DNA of 64,000 nucleotides from Pelosinus sp. IPA-1 (GTDB taxonomy: Bacteria > Bacillota > Negativicutes > DSM-13327): assembly GCF_030269905.1 (NCBI RefSeq), contig NZ_BSVC01000002.1, positions 160,419 through 224,418 of the forward strand, in the 5' to 3' direction. Shown piece by piece: positions 26,577-34,928 of this stretch (the stretch's first letter is position 1; each line of letters starts with the position of its first letter). Under the pieces are notes generated by a model, which saw nothing but the letters and a program-made list of their open reading frames with translations, did not search any database and had not been told where the DNA came from. The position numbers and the translations under genes were made by a program.

Positions 26577-26612
26577 GAATGAAAATACTCAAAAGAACCG
26601 TCCCTGTGATTC
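26577..26612. repeat. Repeat C box, solitary
   Basis: ACTCAAAAGAACCGTCCCTG, the 3' module of the composite repeat without the A hairpin. It lies just after the terminator. Confidence 0.75.
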
Positions 26613-26671
26613 TCTTTAACTGCAATGATGGAATGTGATATAATTGGTTGTAGATTCTAGTGTGAAGTGAA

Positions 26672-26801
26672 TATGAGAAAAGCTTTCTAGGGTTCCGTGG
26701 CAACAATGCCAGTCTGGTCCGAGAGAAAGCGCACAGCAAGCTGTGTACACGGAAGGATAAAAGCCTGGGAGTACTTTATGCACTTCTCAAGGCTTTTTTT
26801 T
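26672..26801 (+). ncRNA. Guanidine-I (ykkC) riboswitch with terminator
   Basis: The conserved core of the guanidine-I aptamer is readable: CTAGGGTTCCG, then CTGGTCCGAGAGA, then ACACGGAAGGATAAAAGCC and TGGGAG. The 3' end forms an intrinsic terminator (AAGCCTGGGAG pairing with CTTCTCAAGGCTT, then TTTTTTT at 26794-26801). Guanidine binding to this class stabilises the aptamer and prevents termination, turning on downstream detoxification or export genes. It lies 85 bases before a small membrane-protein gene. Confidence 0.93.
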
Positions 26802-26885
26802 GTATTCATAGACAGGGGAAGATGTACAAAAGTTTTTAGGAAGTCTATGAATGCTCATATTGGTGGAAATTGGAGAGTGAATTAC

Positions 26886-27200
26886 ATGTATAACTTAATC
26901 ATGGAAAACAAATGGGCGATTTTAATCATCCTAGAGTTTTTTGCTTGGTCTGCAACAATCTTCATCTTTTATGCAAGATACAAAATGCAATCGCAGTTTT
27001 GGTTAAAAGTAGCATCAACAATACTGGTACTTACGGGTGTTATTCCGCAAGTGCTCTTGGGTATAGTAAATTTTGTTGTAACAGAAGAAATTGATTTGTT
27101 TACCCTCACTATTGTGTTGCTGATTGTCTACGGATTGACCATCGGCAAAAAGCACATTCAAAAGCTGGATTCTTGGGCTCAAAAGAAGTTTTCAAGGTAA
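26886..27200 (+). CDS. Small membrane protein under guanidine-I riboswitch control
   Basis: 104 aa with three predicted membrane helices at ~9-29 (WAILIILEFFAWSATIFIFY), ~36-60 and ~66-87, and a basic amphipathic C terminus (KKHIQKLDSWAQKKFSR). The size resembles SMR/Gdx guanidine exporters, but those have four helices and their N-terminal signature is not present. A Glu inside helix 1 (ILEFF) is notable. ATG at 26886 follows GGAGAG; an in-frame GTG at 26877 overlaps that site. Its control implies a role in guanidine transport or tolerance, which is inference. Confidence 0.85.
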   Translation: MYNLIMENKWAILIILEFFAWSATIFIFYARYKMQSQFWLKVASTILVLTGVIPQVLLGIVNFVVTEEIDLFTLTIVLLIVYGLTIGKKHIQKLDSWAQKKFSR

Positions 27201-27239
27201 TTACCCTGCAAGAGTCGGTGATGGTTCTTTGATTCGTTT

Positions 27240-27333
27240 AAGATTTAATGACTGGAAAGATTGTGTTTCTATATTGATGACATGAGAGAAAACGATAGGA
27301 ACAACTCAGTAGAACCGTCCCCTTGATTTTTCT
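27240..27333. repeat. Composite repeat tail with C box, no A hairpin
   Basis: TTCTATATTGATGACATGAG, then CAACTCAGTAGAACCGTCCC CTTGA. This matches the 3' two-thirds of the composite repeat. Confidence 0.7.
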
Positions 27334-27427
27334 TTAACTGGAAATCTTTGATTGCATACAGACATTGTTATTACCGCACAATAACAGAGTAGCAGCCTTC
27401 GAAAAATTTACAAGGAGATGCTCTTAT

Positions 27428-27670
27428 ATGGAATTTATACCTACGTCTACCATTGTTAGTGATAACGATACTGGAGTAACACTACTTAATGACGAGGATA
27501 TGTCGCTATCTTTACCTGACCATGATGAAATTCAAGCACTTAAGGGTTCTACGATTTCAATTGCTGATAAAGAATACACAATAGTAGAAGCTACTACCGA
27601 ACCAAAGTTTAATGACGATTGTGATATAATTGGTATTTACGTTTTCATTAATGTAGAGAAAAAAATGTAA
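27428..27670 (+). CDS. Small hypothetical protein
   Basis: 80 aa acidic protein, beta-rich (ISIADKEYTIVEATTEPKF; DIIGIYVFINVEKK). Family not recognised. ATG at 27428 has AAGGAG ten bases upstream; a longer frame from 27365 lacks one. Soluble, no signal peptide. The remnant of an MFS transporter gene lies directly downstream. Confidence 0.65.
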   Translation: MEFIPTSTIVSDNDTGVTLLNDEDMSLSLPDHDEIQALKGSTISIADKEYTIVEATTEPKFNDDCDIIGIYVFINVEKKM

Positions 27671-27696
27671 GACTTTAAAATTACCAGCATCATTAC

Positions 27697-27837
27697 CCCA
27701 TTGCAATTGGTTATATTATAAAAATAACAGGATCATTCGATGGTGCGCTAGTTTATATTGCTATACATTGCCTTGTTGCTATTTTTTGTTATTTGCTTGT
27801 TGTTGGAGAAATTAAGCGAGTTGAACTTAAGGATTGA
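27697..27837 (+). pseudogene. C-terminal remnant of an MFS transporter
   Basis: An open stretch of 46 codons ending in TGA reads PIAIGYIIKITGSFDGALVY, followed by a hydrophobic helix and ending VVGEIKRVELKD. This is the last helix and tail of anion:cation-symporter/sugar-phosphate-type MFS carriers. A stop lies just upstream in this frame, and there is no start codon or ribosome binding site. The rest of the carrier is missing, so a deletion probably removed it. Confidence 0.65.
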
Positions 27838-27850
27838 ACTTAAAATAATG

Positions 27851-27905
27851 AAAATCACGGTCACGTTCGAAGTTTGATGCTTCCCACGTGACCGTGATTT
27901 TGTGT
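27851..27905. terminator. Strong terminator hairpin
   Basis: Perfect 16-base arms AAAATCACGGTCACGT / ACGTGACCGTGATTTT around a 19-base loop. A/T-flanked on both sides, between the MFS remnant and the convergent chemoreceptor gene. Confidence 0.88.
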
Positions 27906-27922
27906 AAAGTCTTCTTAGAAGA

Positions 27923-30388
27923 CTAGGTTTTCTCTATGAGGATATCTTCATATTTAAAGAGTCCTAAAGGGTTCATTTTTATACCAGAAATATTATTTCT
28001 ATTAGCGTAAGCCATATTGGGATGGTAGAGGAAGATCCATGGGCAGTCCTGTACGAGCATCTTTTGAATATCTTTATACATATCAAGTCGCTTCGCGGGA
28101 TGTATCATCTGATTAGCCATGGCTAATTTTTTATTTACTATTTCACTATTATAGCTGGATCGGTTTGTACGCAGGCCGGGGGAAAATAGAGGATGCAGAA
28201 AATTATCGGGATCACCCGTGTCTGCTACCCAACGGGCGATATACAAATCGGCACTGCTTTTAATCAGGTTTACATCAAGGTATTTGGCAGCTGGCACATT
28301 GATAAGCTCGCATTCTACTCCGGTACTTGTCAGGTCTTCCAAGATGTACTCTGTAATCTTGTTAAACACCGTAGGCCCCGCATCTTGCCGGTACATAATT
28401 CTAAATTTCTGGCGAACAGTTGTTAGGCCACTCTTTGCTAATAAACTTTTTGCTAGAGAAGGGTTGTAGCTATATCCTGGGAGGGAGGAGTCATTTACGA
28501 TGCTGGGAGGGAATGGGCCTTTACTTTCGCTGCCTAAGCCTCCTAGAATTTCATCGATAATTCGCTGTTTATTGATGGCGTAGTTAAAGGCTTGTCTGGC
28601 CTCGCAGTTTTGTACGTACGGGGATGTAGAGGTGAGATTAAAGCCAGCGTAGTAAGTACCCATGATCGTGTTAGTAGATATCTTTATGTCCGGCACTGGT
28701 TTGAGTTTATCAAGTAATGACTTATTATCAATGAATATAAAATCATATTTTCCATCAATGAAGTCCTCTGCTACATTCTCTTTCGTGAGTTGTACCTGAA
28801 TCGTTTTAATATATGCTTCTCCGTTAAAATGATCTGAAAAAGCATTGAGTGTACAGATGTCTTCTTCGGTGTTAAGCACATATGGACCACAGCCAATGAT
28901 ATTATTCTTATCGTCGATAGCGGTAATGGAACAGTAAAATTGCCCTAGGTTCAATAGAAAGCCACTATAAGGAAAGGACAGTCTTATGCTCAGTTGGTAG
29001 CGATTTAGGACGGTGATCCCGCTGACAGTACTCGCTATGCCCTTACTGTATTCTTCAGCTCCTACCACATATTCTAGGCACCAAGCATTGGGAGATCCGG
29101 TCGACGGATGCAGGAGACGTTCATAGCATTTTTTGATATCTTGAGCGGTAATTTCCTGTCCGTTATGAAACTTGGCCCCCTTACGAAGGTTAAACACCCA
29201 TGTTCGGTCGCCTTCCAAATGCCAACTCTTAGCGATACCAGGAGCCAAATGACCGGATGCGTTGATAGAAAGTAGTCCTGAATGGGCATTCGAGAGAATG
29301 TGACCGCCTAAGTATTCTGTCGACATAAGTGGATTAAAAGTGGTAATCTCATTCGGTAGGCTTGTCCGTAAAACCGCTCCAGCGAATGGAGCGCAGGACA
29401 CCTTCTCAAGCATGTGTGTTGATATTGTTTGGAGCCCTGTTGAAGCCTCGGTCAGTGAGGATAAAGTGGTTTTTACAAACTGAGTGTAGAGGGACGCTAC
29501 TTCCACGGTGGAGATGAGCTGATGAAAAGTAGTAGTCATATTGCCTGTCGATCCCATCACGTTTTCAAGACTTGTCGTTTGCTTGCCGATAGCAGCACTT
29601 ATTTCTTCATAAACAGCACCGCTATTATTGACAGCCTCAATGATGGTATTAAAAACCTGAGCGGTATCGCTTGCAATTTGGGTACCCAACTGCACTTTAG
29701 TGGCAATGGCATCCATGGCCTGCAGGGTCTTGTTAATGCTCTGGTTGATTTCAGCAATGGTTTTACTTATATAATCAACCGATTCAACGCTTCGTTCCGC
29801 CAGATGTTTGACTTCTTGGGCCACTACCGCAAATCCTCTGCCTGCTTCACCGGCCCGGGCGGCTTCGATAGAGGCATTTAAAGAAAGTAAATTGGTGTTT
29901 CCCGCAATGTCTTTAATAACATCGAGGAGTGTGTTGATCTGAGCAGCTTTTGATTCGAGCGTAATAACGACACCTTTGGCGTCAACAACTGATTGTCCAA
30001 TAGCGCTCATCGCCTGGATAGAACTGCGAACAGCATCATGTCCTTGGTTAGCCACGTTTAAGGTCTGTCCGGATATTTGCTTTGAGCTCTCCGTACTTGC
30101 GCAGACTTCCTGAGCTAGTGCAGAATAATTACTGATTTCTTCTACAACCTTTTCGATGGAAATCATTTGGACTTCAACTGATTGATTGATGCTATTTGTA
30201 ATTTCTATCAGACTGTCTGCCGCAATTTCTGTTTCCTCAATTTTGTTGCGGATTTTGCTCACTGCACATTCCTGATTATGCTTAAGCAACGCGGTATGCG
30301 TGTCTATATTTATGTTGCTGGATGATATGGGGTTAGTAGAGGCTGGGAGGGACGAGGGTGTAGGAACTTTTTTGGACCAAAATAACAT
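27923..30388 (-). CDS. Soluble chemoreceptor (MCP) fused to an SBP_bac_5 domain
   Basis: 821 aa two-domain protein. Residues ~30-330 form an MCP signalling coiled coil with the hairpin tip [20 protein letters not shown] at ~163-182, then [18 protein letters not shown]. Residues ~337-821 form an extracellular-solute-binding family 5 domain: [39 protein letters not shown], and the C-terminal [12 protein letters not shown]. There is no signal peptide or membrane helix, so both domains should be cytoplasmic. Ligand binding by the dipeptide/oligopeptide-type domain would presumably control CheA through the MCP tip. Single gene, terminator at 27851. Confidence 0.9.
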   Translation of the reverse strand: MLFWSKKVPTPSSLPASTNPISSSNINIDTHTALLKHNQECAVSKIRNKIEETEIAADSLIEITNSINQSVEVQMISIEKVVEEISNYSALAQEVCASTESSKQISGQTLNVANQGHDAVRSSIQAMSAIGQSVVDAKGVVITLESKAAQINTLLDVIKDIAGNTNLLSLNASIEAARAGEAGRGFAVVAQEVKHLAERSVESVDYISKTIAEINQSINKTLQAMDAIATKVQLGTQIASDTAQVFNTIIEAVNNSGAVYEEISAAIGKQTTSLENVMGSTGNMTTTFHQLISTVEVASLYTQFVKTTLSSLTEASTGLQTISTHMLEKVSCAPFAGAVLRTSLPNEITTFNPLMSTEYLGGHILSNAHSGLLSINASGHLAPGIAKSWHLEGDRTWVFNLRKGAKFHNGQEITAQDIKKCYERLLHPSTGSPNAWCLEYVVGAEEYSKGIASTVSGITVLNRYQLSIRLSFPYSGFLLNLGQFYCSITAIDDKNNIIGCGPYVLNTEEDICTLNAFSDHFNGEAYIKTIQVQLTKENVAEDFIDGKYDFIFIDNKSLLDKLKPVPDIKISTNTIMGTYYAGFNLTSTSPYVQNCEARQAFNYAINKQRIIDEILGGLGSESKGPFPPSIVNDSSLPGYSYNPSLAKSLLAKSGLTTVRQKFRIMYRQDAGPTVFNKITEYILEDLTSTGVECELINVPAAKYLDVNLIKSSADLYIARWVADTGDPDNFLHPLFSPGLRTNRSSYNSEIVNKKLAMANQMIHPAKRLDMYKDIQKMLVQDCPWIFLYHPNMAYANRNNISGIKMNPLGLFKYEDILIEKT

Positions 30389-30498
30389 AAAAACATCATC
30401 TCCCTAAGAAATATTACATAATATGTCTTAATACGCCATTTTATGGAAAAAACCTTTAAAATATACATATTGTTAATAAAATTAAAGTGTGAATTCAA

Positions 30499-30550
30499 TT
30501 GACATTATAATGTCTTTAATACTATACTGTTATTAACATATAAGTGTTAA
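30499..30550 (+). promoter_or_regulatory. padR promoter with embedded operators
   Basis: TTGACA (30499-30504) and TATACT (30523-30528) with an 18-base spacer. The palindrome GACATTATAATGTC (30501-30514) overlaps the -35. A second inverted repeat TTAACA...TGTTAA lies at 30533-30550, over the probable start site. Both are candidate PadR sites. Confidence 0.6.
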
Positions 30551-30571
30551 TGTGAAATAGAGGTGATTTTT

Positions 30572-30907
30572 ATGAGTAAATTAAATTATGGCCGTCATTT
30601 GCCGGCATTTATATTATTATTTTTAGCCAAAGAGAGCACACATGGTTCTATGTTGCTTAACAAAATGAATGAGTCCATGCCATATATTAAAGCAGATGGG
30701 CCTGCTATTTATCGCGCACTTTCTGAATTGGAGAAATTAAGTGCTGTTGAAGCTTGCTGGGATACAGCAAATCCAGGAGCTGCAAGAAAGTGTTATACCA
30801 TAACAGAACAAGGACGTAGGCTGCTTAAAGAATATAAAGATGATATCGAAGAAAGAAAAAGAAATCTTGAATACTTTCTATCCGAGTTTGATAGATTAGA
30901 TTTTTAG
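30572..30907 (+). CDS. PadR-family transcriptional regulator
   Basis: 111 aa. PadR winged HTH: HLPAFILLFLAKESTHGSML, then IKADGPAIYRALSELEKL and wing PGAARKCYTITEQGRRLL, with a C-terminal dimerisation helix. I choose ATG 30572, which has AGAGGTGA upstream; a GTG at 30563 overlaps that site. It is followed 16 bases later by a pair of half-size permease genes, its presumable targets. Confidence 0.9.
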   Translation: MSKLNYGRHLPAFILLFLAKESTHGSMLLNKMNESMPYIKADGPAIYRALSELEKLSAVEACWDTANPGAARKCYTITEQGRRLLKEYKDDIEERKRNLEYFLSEFDRLDF

Positions 30908-30923
30908 GATTAGGTGGTGCGAA

Positions 30924-31400
30924 ATGGTATCAAGCGTTTTATATTCAATAGCTGGAACTTTATTATTAGTTTCATTTATTAAAGATAGGAACAAAACTAA
31001 AAAAAGCATCAAGGTTGCGTGGAAGTCATTCGAGAAATTGCTTCCAGTTGTGCTTGCAATGATGCTTTTTATAGGAATCACCTTAGCTGTTCTTAACCAA
31101 GATGTAATTACAACTCTGATTGGATCAGAATCTGGTGTATTAGGTGCAATGATAGCATTAATAATTGGATCGATTGTATCACTTCCAAGTTTCGTGGTAT
31201 TTCCTCTTGGCGGGACTTTACTTAAAGCCGGGGCAGGTTATATGCAGGTTGCTGCATTGGTTTCAACAATTATGGCCGTTGGTATTGTTTCTCTTCCAGC
31301 AGAGATAAAATATTTTAATAAGAATATCGCTGTAAAACGAATTGTTTTATCATTTATCATTTGTATAGTATTTACTGCTGTAATAGGGATGGTGATATAA
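30924..31400 (+). CDS. Half-size permease, first member (ArsP/DUF318-like)
   Basis: 158 aa, about four to five membrane helices. The segment IALIIGSIVSLPSFVVFPLG at ~80-99 followed by LLKAGAGYMQVAAL corresponds to the conserved core of the ArsP_1/DUF318 permeases, which normally carry two such cores in about 300-350 aa. Here there is one core per polypeptide, and the second gene supplies another. The two proteins probably associate. The substrate is unknown; organoarsenicals are only a family precedent. AGGTGG lies before the ATG. Confidence 0.78.
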   Translation: MVSSVLYSIAGTLLLVSFIKDRNKTKKSIKVAWKSFEKLLPVVLAMMLFIGITLAVLNQDVITTLIGSESGVLGAMIALIIGSIVSLPSFVVFPLGGTLLKAGAGYMQVAALVSTIMAVGIVSLPAEIKYFNKNIAVKRIVLSFIICIVFTAVIGMVI

Positions 31401-31401
31401 A

Positions 31402-31926
31402 ATGAAACGATTGAAGGCATATAAATGGGCAATAATATTTCTTTTGGTACAAATAGCAATCTTTTTTGTAAATAATACGATTGGTAAAAATGCGTTTGAT
31501 ATTACACTATCAAATTTAAAGGAAATGCTTTTATTGATTCCTCCGATCTTTATTATTATGGGCCTGATGGATATTTGGATTCCAAAGGAAACATTGATAA
31601 GGTATATGGGCCATGGTTCAGGGGTAACTGGACTTCTCATAGCTTTTGTCCTTGGAACTATAGCGGCAGGACCATTATATGTAGCATTTCCAATGGGGGT
31701 TCTTCTCCTAAAAAAAGGAGCGAAGTTGTCTAATGTAATCTTTTTTCTAGGCGTATGGTCAAGTACAAAACTTCCAATAGTAGTATTTGAAGCTGCTTCA
31801 TTAGGACTAAACTTCACATTGATTCATATAGCAATCAGTATACCTTTATATCTTCTGATGGCATTTTATATTGAAAAATCAGTTTCTAAAGAAGATATAT
31901 CATTAATTGTTGCTAATGCAGATTAA
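31402..31926 (+). CDS. Half-size permease, second member (ArsP/DUF318-like)
   Basis: 174 aa, about five membrane helices. Core segment IAFVLGTIAAGPLYVAFPMG then VLLLKKGAKLSNVIFFLGVW, parallel to the core of the preceding protein. The stop of the first permease and this ATG are one base apart (TAAAATG), so the two are made together. Ends with a hydrophilic tail. Strong terminator at 31967-31999. Its co-transcription with PadR suggests drug- or stress-induced export. Confidence 0.78.
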   Translation: MKRLKAYKWAIIFLLVQIAIFFVNNTIGKNAFDITLSNLKEMLLLIPPIFIIMGLMDIWIPKETLIRYMGHGSGVTGLLIAFVLGTIAAGPLYVAFPMGVLLLKKGAKLSNVIFFLGVWSSTKLPIVVFEAASLGLNFTLIHIAISIPLYLLMAFYIEKSVSKEDISLIVANAD

Positions 31927-31966
31927 AGGAAAATATAAGTCGATTCGAAAAATAGAACGATCTTAC

Positions 31967-31999
31967 AAAAAAAACACCCACTATGCGGGTGTTTTTTTT
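31967..31999. terminator. Bidirectional terminator
   Basis: AAAAAAAACACCC / GGGTGTTTTTTTT-type stem with a 7-base loop, between the permease pair and the convergent methyltransferase gene. Confidence 0.9.
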
Positions 32000-32594
32000 A
32001 GTCTAGTCTATATACTAAAAAACTATGACGAGGATCATTATCCGGTAGTGTTATTTCATTCAAAAGTACAAAGGGGGTATTGTTTTCTAGGAAGTAGATA
32101 TAATCATATGATGGATAATACAATATAATATCTATTGTTCTTTCATAGCCTTCTACAGAAATCAAAATATTTCCTATAACCTTTATAAATATTTGTATAG
32201 AAAAAGGGTTAAAGAAGTAGAATTTATTATCTGAGGGATTTATCTTATATTCTTCTGCAAAGCAATTTAAGAATTTTATTTCATTTATTTTCTTTTTATG
32301 TTTCTTTAAATAATCTCTTTTATTATCAATCGCTTGTTTATAGAAGAAGCTACTCATTTCTATACCTGTAACAGTGGAGTCAAAAAAATGATTTATGTAA
32401 AAATTGAGTCTTCCTTTGCCACATCCAAAGTCAACGATAGTATCTTCTGCTGTGAAATTATATTGTTTAGATAATATTTCTAATACAGAGTAGGAGGTTG
32501 GTTCATATCTGTTATAGTGAAATGAATCATTGAATATTTTTTGTTCCCCTGAGGTTTTTATATTCAATAGTTTTTCATAATATTGTTCGTCCAT
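31998..32594 (-). CDS. Class I SAM-dependent methyltransferase
   Basis: 198 aa with the Rossmann-fold motif I DTIVDFGCGKGRLNFYIN at ~51-68, the acidic motif II TGIEMSS at ~77, and FFNPFS at ~128 (motif IV-like, NPF instead of DPP). The C terminus has DPRHSFLVY. The substrate is unknown. GAGGGG lies before the ATG. Single gene, ends at the shared terminator. Confidence 0.85.
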   Translation of the reverse strand: MDEQYYEKLLNIKTSGEQKIFNDSFHYNRYEPTSYSVLEILSKQYNFTAEDTIVDFGCGKGRLNFYINHFFDSTVTGIEMSSFFYKQAIDNKRDYLKKHKKKINEIKFLNCFAEEYKINPSDNKFYFFNPFSIQIFIKVIGNILISVEGYERTIDIILYYPSYDYIYFLENNTPFVLLNEITLPDNDPRHSFLVYRLD

Positions 32595-32775
32595 TATAGT
32601 TCCCCTCTCACTTTAAGTTTTATGTAAGTTTAAATAACTACTTCAAAGTATATAATGATAAAATACATAGGGCAAACAAGAAAGCTAGCATGTTTGGTGA
32701 TATTTCCTACGTAAAGGGGGTAGATTCTTGGTGTGTCCGTGGGAACGGTAATTTTTTGAGAGAGACTGAGGGACG

Positions 32776-32826
32776 AAAAACAACTTCAACCCTTGTATAT
32801 TAAGCAAGGATTGAAGCTGTTTTTTT
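32776..32826. terminator. Bidirectional terminator
   Basis: Arms AAAAACAACTTCAACCCTTG and CAAGGATTGAAGCTGTTTTT with a 10-base loop, just past the stop of the minus-strand flavodoxin-like gene. Confidence 0.82.
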
Positions 32827-32830
32827 AAGC

Positions 32831-33508
32831 TTAGGCCATCGATTCCGTTTTGAAATCGATAGCGCCATCAGTTGCGAATCTTACTCCCATTTCGAAAGAT
32901 TTTTTACAGTCATTGGGGAACTCGTCTTCCCGTCTTTTTGCTTTATGGGCTTCATCAAACGCCGTTACAATATACTTGGAATAATCGTTAAACTGATAAG
33001 TATCTGTAACATATAGCACTTCAGAAACTCCGAAAATCCTTCCCAGCTGATTTTCGGTTCCCTTGAGAACAGGAACGTAGCCCCACTCTTTCATCGTTTT
33101 CTCGTCCAAATTCATGGTATAAATAAAACCTAGCGGTATCTTTTTCTTGAAAAGAGATGAATAGTTTGCATCATAGACCACATAGGGAAATGCCATCCGT
33201 TCAATAAACGATCTCATCGCACCAGTAACATTACCAAAGTAAATAGGCGATCCCAGTATAATGGCATCAGCGTTTTCAATTTTTTCAAGAACAGGAGTAA
33301 GGTCGTCTTTAAAAGCGCATTTTCCGTAACTTTTTCCGTCTTTTAGTTTACAGGCAAAACAACTAATACACCCTTTATAGTTAAGATCATAAAGATTAAT
33401 AAGTTCGGTTTCAGCGCCTTGTGAGGCTGCTCCCTCCAGTGCTTTGTTCAGTAAGATTGCGGTATTCCAGTTTTTTCGTGGACTGCCGTTAATTGCTAAA
33501 ATTTTCAT
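32831..33508 (-). CDS. Flavodoxin-fold NAD(P)H oxidoreductase
   Basis: 225 aa. FMN loop NGSPRKNWNTAILLNKAL at ~7-24, the cysteine motif GCISCFACKLKD, ILGSPIYFGNVTGAMRSFIE at ~85, and a longer C terminus than its paralogue at 10796. It probably reduces flavin or quinone. The start is ATG 33508 (MKILAINGS), preceded by GGAGGGG on the minus strand; a longer frame from 33592 has no support. Divergent from HxlR copy 2, with a shared operator-like motif in the gap. Confidence 0.9.
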   Translation of the reverse strand: MKILAINGSPRKNWNTAILLNKALEGAASQGAETELINLYDLNYKGCISCFACKLKDGKSYGKCAFKDDLTPVLEKIENADAIILGSPIYFGNVTGAMRSFIERMAFPYVVYDANYSSLFKKKIPLGFIYTMNLDEKTMKEWGYVPVLKGTENQLGRIFGVSEVLYVTDTYQFNDYSKYIVTAFDEAHKAKRREDEFPNDCKKSFEMGVRFATDGAIDFKTESMA

Positions 33509-33580
33509 GCTTACCCCTCCATTAATATATTTGACATTGACTTTATATATTGCATTATATATCATTATGGGAAATGGGAT

Positions 33581-33607
33581 AAGTATGCACATATTTGTTA
33601 TATACTA
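33581..33607 (+). promoter_or_regulatory. Putative HxlR operator (locus 2)
   Basis: AAGTATGCAC, 11 bases, ATACTA. Same sequence, spacing and orientation relative to hxlR as at 10703-10729. Confidence 0.6.
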
Positions 33608-33634
33608 ACCAAAAGGTGAGTAAGGGAGTCTGTT

Positions 33635-33958
33635 GTGGAAAAATTTAATGAGAAATACGAAAAGTGTCCAATGTATTATACAATGTCTATTCTCGAAGGA
33701 AAATGGAAATGGATTATATTATGGCAAATATATGAAGCTAAGGTAATAAGATATAATAAATTGAAAGAAACATTACAACCAATTGCACATAAAACGTTAA
33801 GTCATCAACTAAAAGAATTGGAACACAACAAAATAATTCATAGAGAACAATACAATCAAGTTCCTCCCAAAGTTGAATATTGGCTGACTGAAGAAGGAAA
33901 AACACTAATCCCAATATTGGAACTCATGTTTCAATGGGGAAAACAACATATGATTTAA
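33635..33958 (+). CDS. HxlR-family transcriptional regulator (copy 2)
   Basis: 107 aa. EGKWKWIILWQIYE, AHKTLSHQLKELEHNKIIHR and VPPKVEYWLTEEG define the HxlR winged helix. Cys11 (EKCPMYYTM) is in the redox-sensing position. GTG start with GGGAG upstream. Closest to the copy at 10313 in sequence and in neighbourhood: each is divergent from a flavodoxin-fold reductase. Confidence 0.9.
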   Translation: MEKFNEKYEKCPMYYTMSILEGKWKWIILWQIYEAKVIRYNKLKETLQPIAHKTLSHQLKELEHNKIIHREQYNQVPPKVEYWLTEEGKTLIPILELMFQWGKQHMI

Positions 33959-34047
33959 TTTATAGGACAAGGGACGGAGGTGGTGTCCCACCGCCCCCTT
34001 GCCCACGTAAAAATATAGCAAGATATATTTTAAAAGTTAGAGAAAAC

Positions 34048-34079
34048 AGCCATAGTTTACTTTTTCAGTAGGCTATGGC
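34048..34079. repeat. Inverted repeat after hxlR copy 2
   Basis: AGCCATAG ... CTATGGC with a 17-base loop, resembling the stem at 7609-7645. Weak as a terminator because no T-run follows directly. Confidence 0.45.
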
Positions 34080-34113
34080 GTTTCACATAATGACTATTAT
34101 GGAAGGTGAAAGA

Positions 34114-34740
34114 ATGTATCTATTATATTCAATCGTAATAATTAGTTTGTTTCTTATCATTTGGTTTGCTTGGAAATTTACCTCCAGGAAGAAAAATGTT
34201 CCGTGTCCGTCATGGCTTTACCGGGCAGTTGAACTAGAAAACCCTTTTGCTAGAAGCAGTCAATCAAAAAGTATTATTTCCGGGCTTGATGTTGAAGAAG
34301 GAATGACGATACTCGATATCGGATGTGGCCCAGGCCGAATAAGTATACCCTTGGCAAAGGCAGTTGGTGAAAAAGGGAAGATTATTTTAGTTGATATTCA
34401 ACAAGAGATGCTAGATATAGTTAAAAGAAAAGCCCTAAAGGAGAATATTCATAATATTACTGCTGTGAGTATTCCAATGGGAGAAGGAAAGCTTAAAGAC
34501 TATAAAGCAGATAGGGCAGTCTTGGCTGCAGTTCTTGGTGAGATACCAAACCGATTTATTGCTCTCAAGGAAATATATAACTCTTTAAAGCCAGGTGGAA
34601 TACTTGCAATTTCGGAAACTATGTTTGACCCCCATTACCAAAGAAAGCAAACTATATTAGATTTAGTTAAATCGATAGGTTTTGCTGAAGTCGGTTTTAC
34701 TGGAAATAAGTTGGCATATACAATATACTTAAAAAGATAA
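34114..34740 (+). CDS. Membrane-anchored class I methyltransferase
   Basis: 208 aa. One N-terminal membrane helix (LYSIVIISLFLIIWFAWKF), then a SAM-binding domain with TILDIGCGPGRISIPLAKAV at ~63-82, motif II ILVDIQQEMLD and the post-I region LKPGGILAISE. The pattern is that of UbiE/Methyltransf_11-type enzymes; tethering to the membrane suggests a lipid or quinone-like substrate, which is inference. ATG 34114 follows GGAAGGTGA; an upstream ATG at 34075 lies in the inverted repeat. Confidence 0.87.
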   Translation: MYLLYSIVIISLFLIIWFAWKFTSRKKNVPCPSWLYRAVELENPFARSSQSKSIISGLDVEEGMTILDIGCGPGRISIPLAKAVGEKGKIILVDIQQEMLDIVKRKALKENIHNITAVSIPMGEGKLKDYKADRAVLAAVLGEIPNRFIALKEIYNSLKPGGILAISETMFDPHYQRKQTILDLVKSIGFAEVGFTGNKLAYTIYLKR

Positions 34741-34875
34741 AGCTACATGAAAAACAATAGAGAGTCAGGCATGAAGATAACTTAACTGTAAATAATATAC
34801 AATATTTAGAGTTGATTATAGACAGTTTACTGCTTAGGCCATACGACGTATCTAGTTTCATATTTTAGATAATAG

Positions 34876-34913
34876 AAAGGACTGCTAGGCTAAATGCTTA
34901 GACAGTCCTTTTG
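34876..34913. terminator. Terminator hairpin
   Basis: AAAGGACTG ... CAGTCCTTTT with internal pairing of CTAGGC/GCTTAG, between two convergent genes. Confidence 0.75.
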
Positions 34914-34928
34914 TACTATGCTGGTTTT

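Noticed and set aside
26697-26885. Upstream extension of the small membrane protein ORF
   Set aside because: It runs through the guanidine-I riboswitch and terminator; the ribosome binding site is at 26872.
34075-34113. Thirteen extra codons at the start of the methyltransferase gene
   Set aside because: They lie in the inverted repeat; ATG 34114 has a good Shine-Dalgarno.
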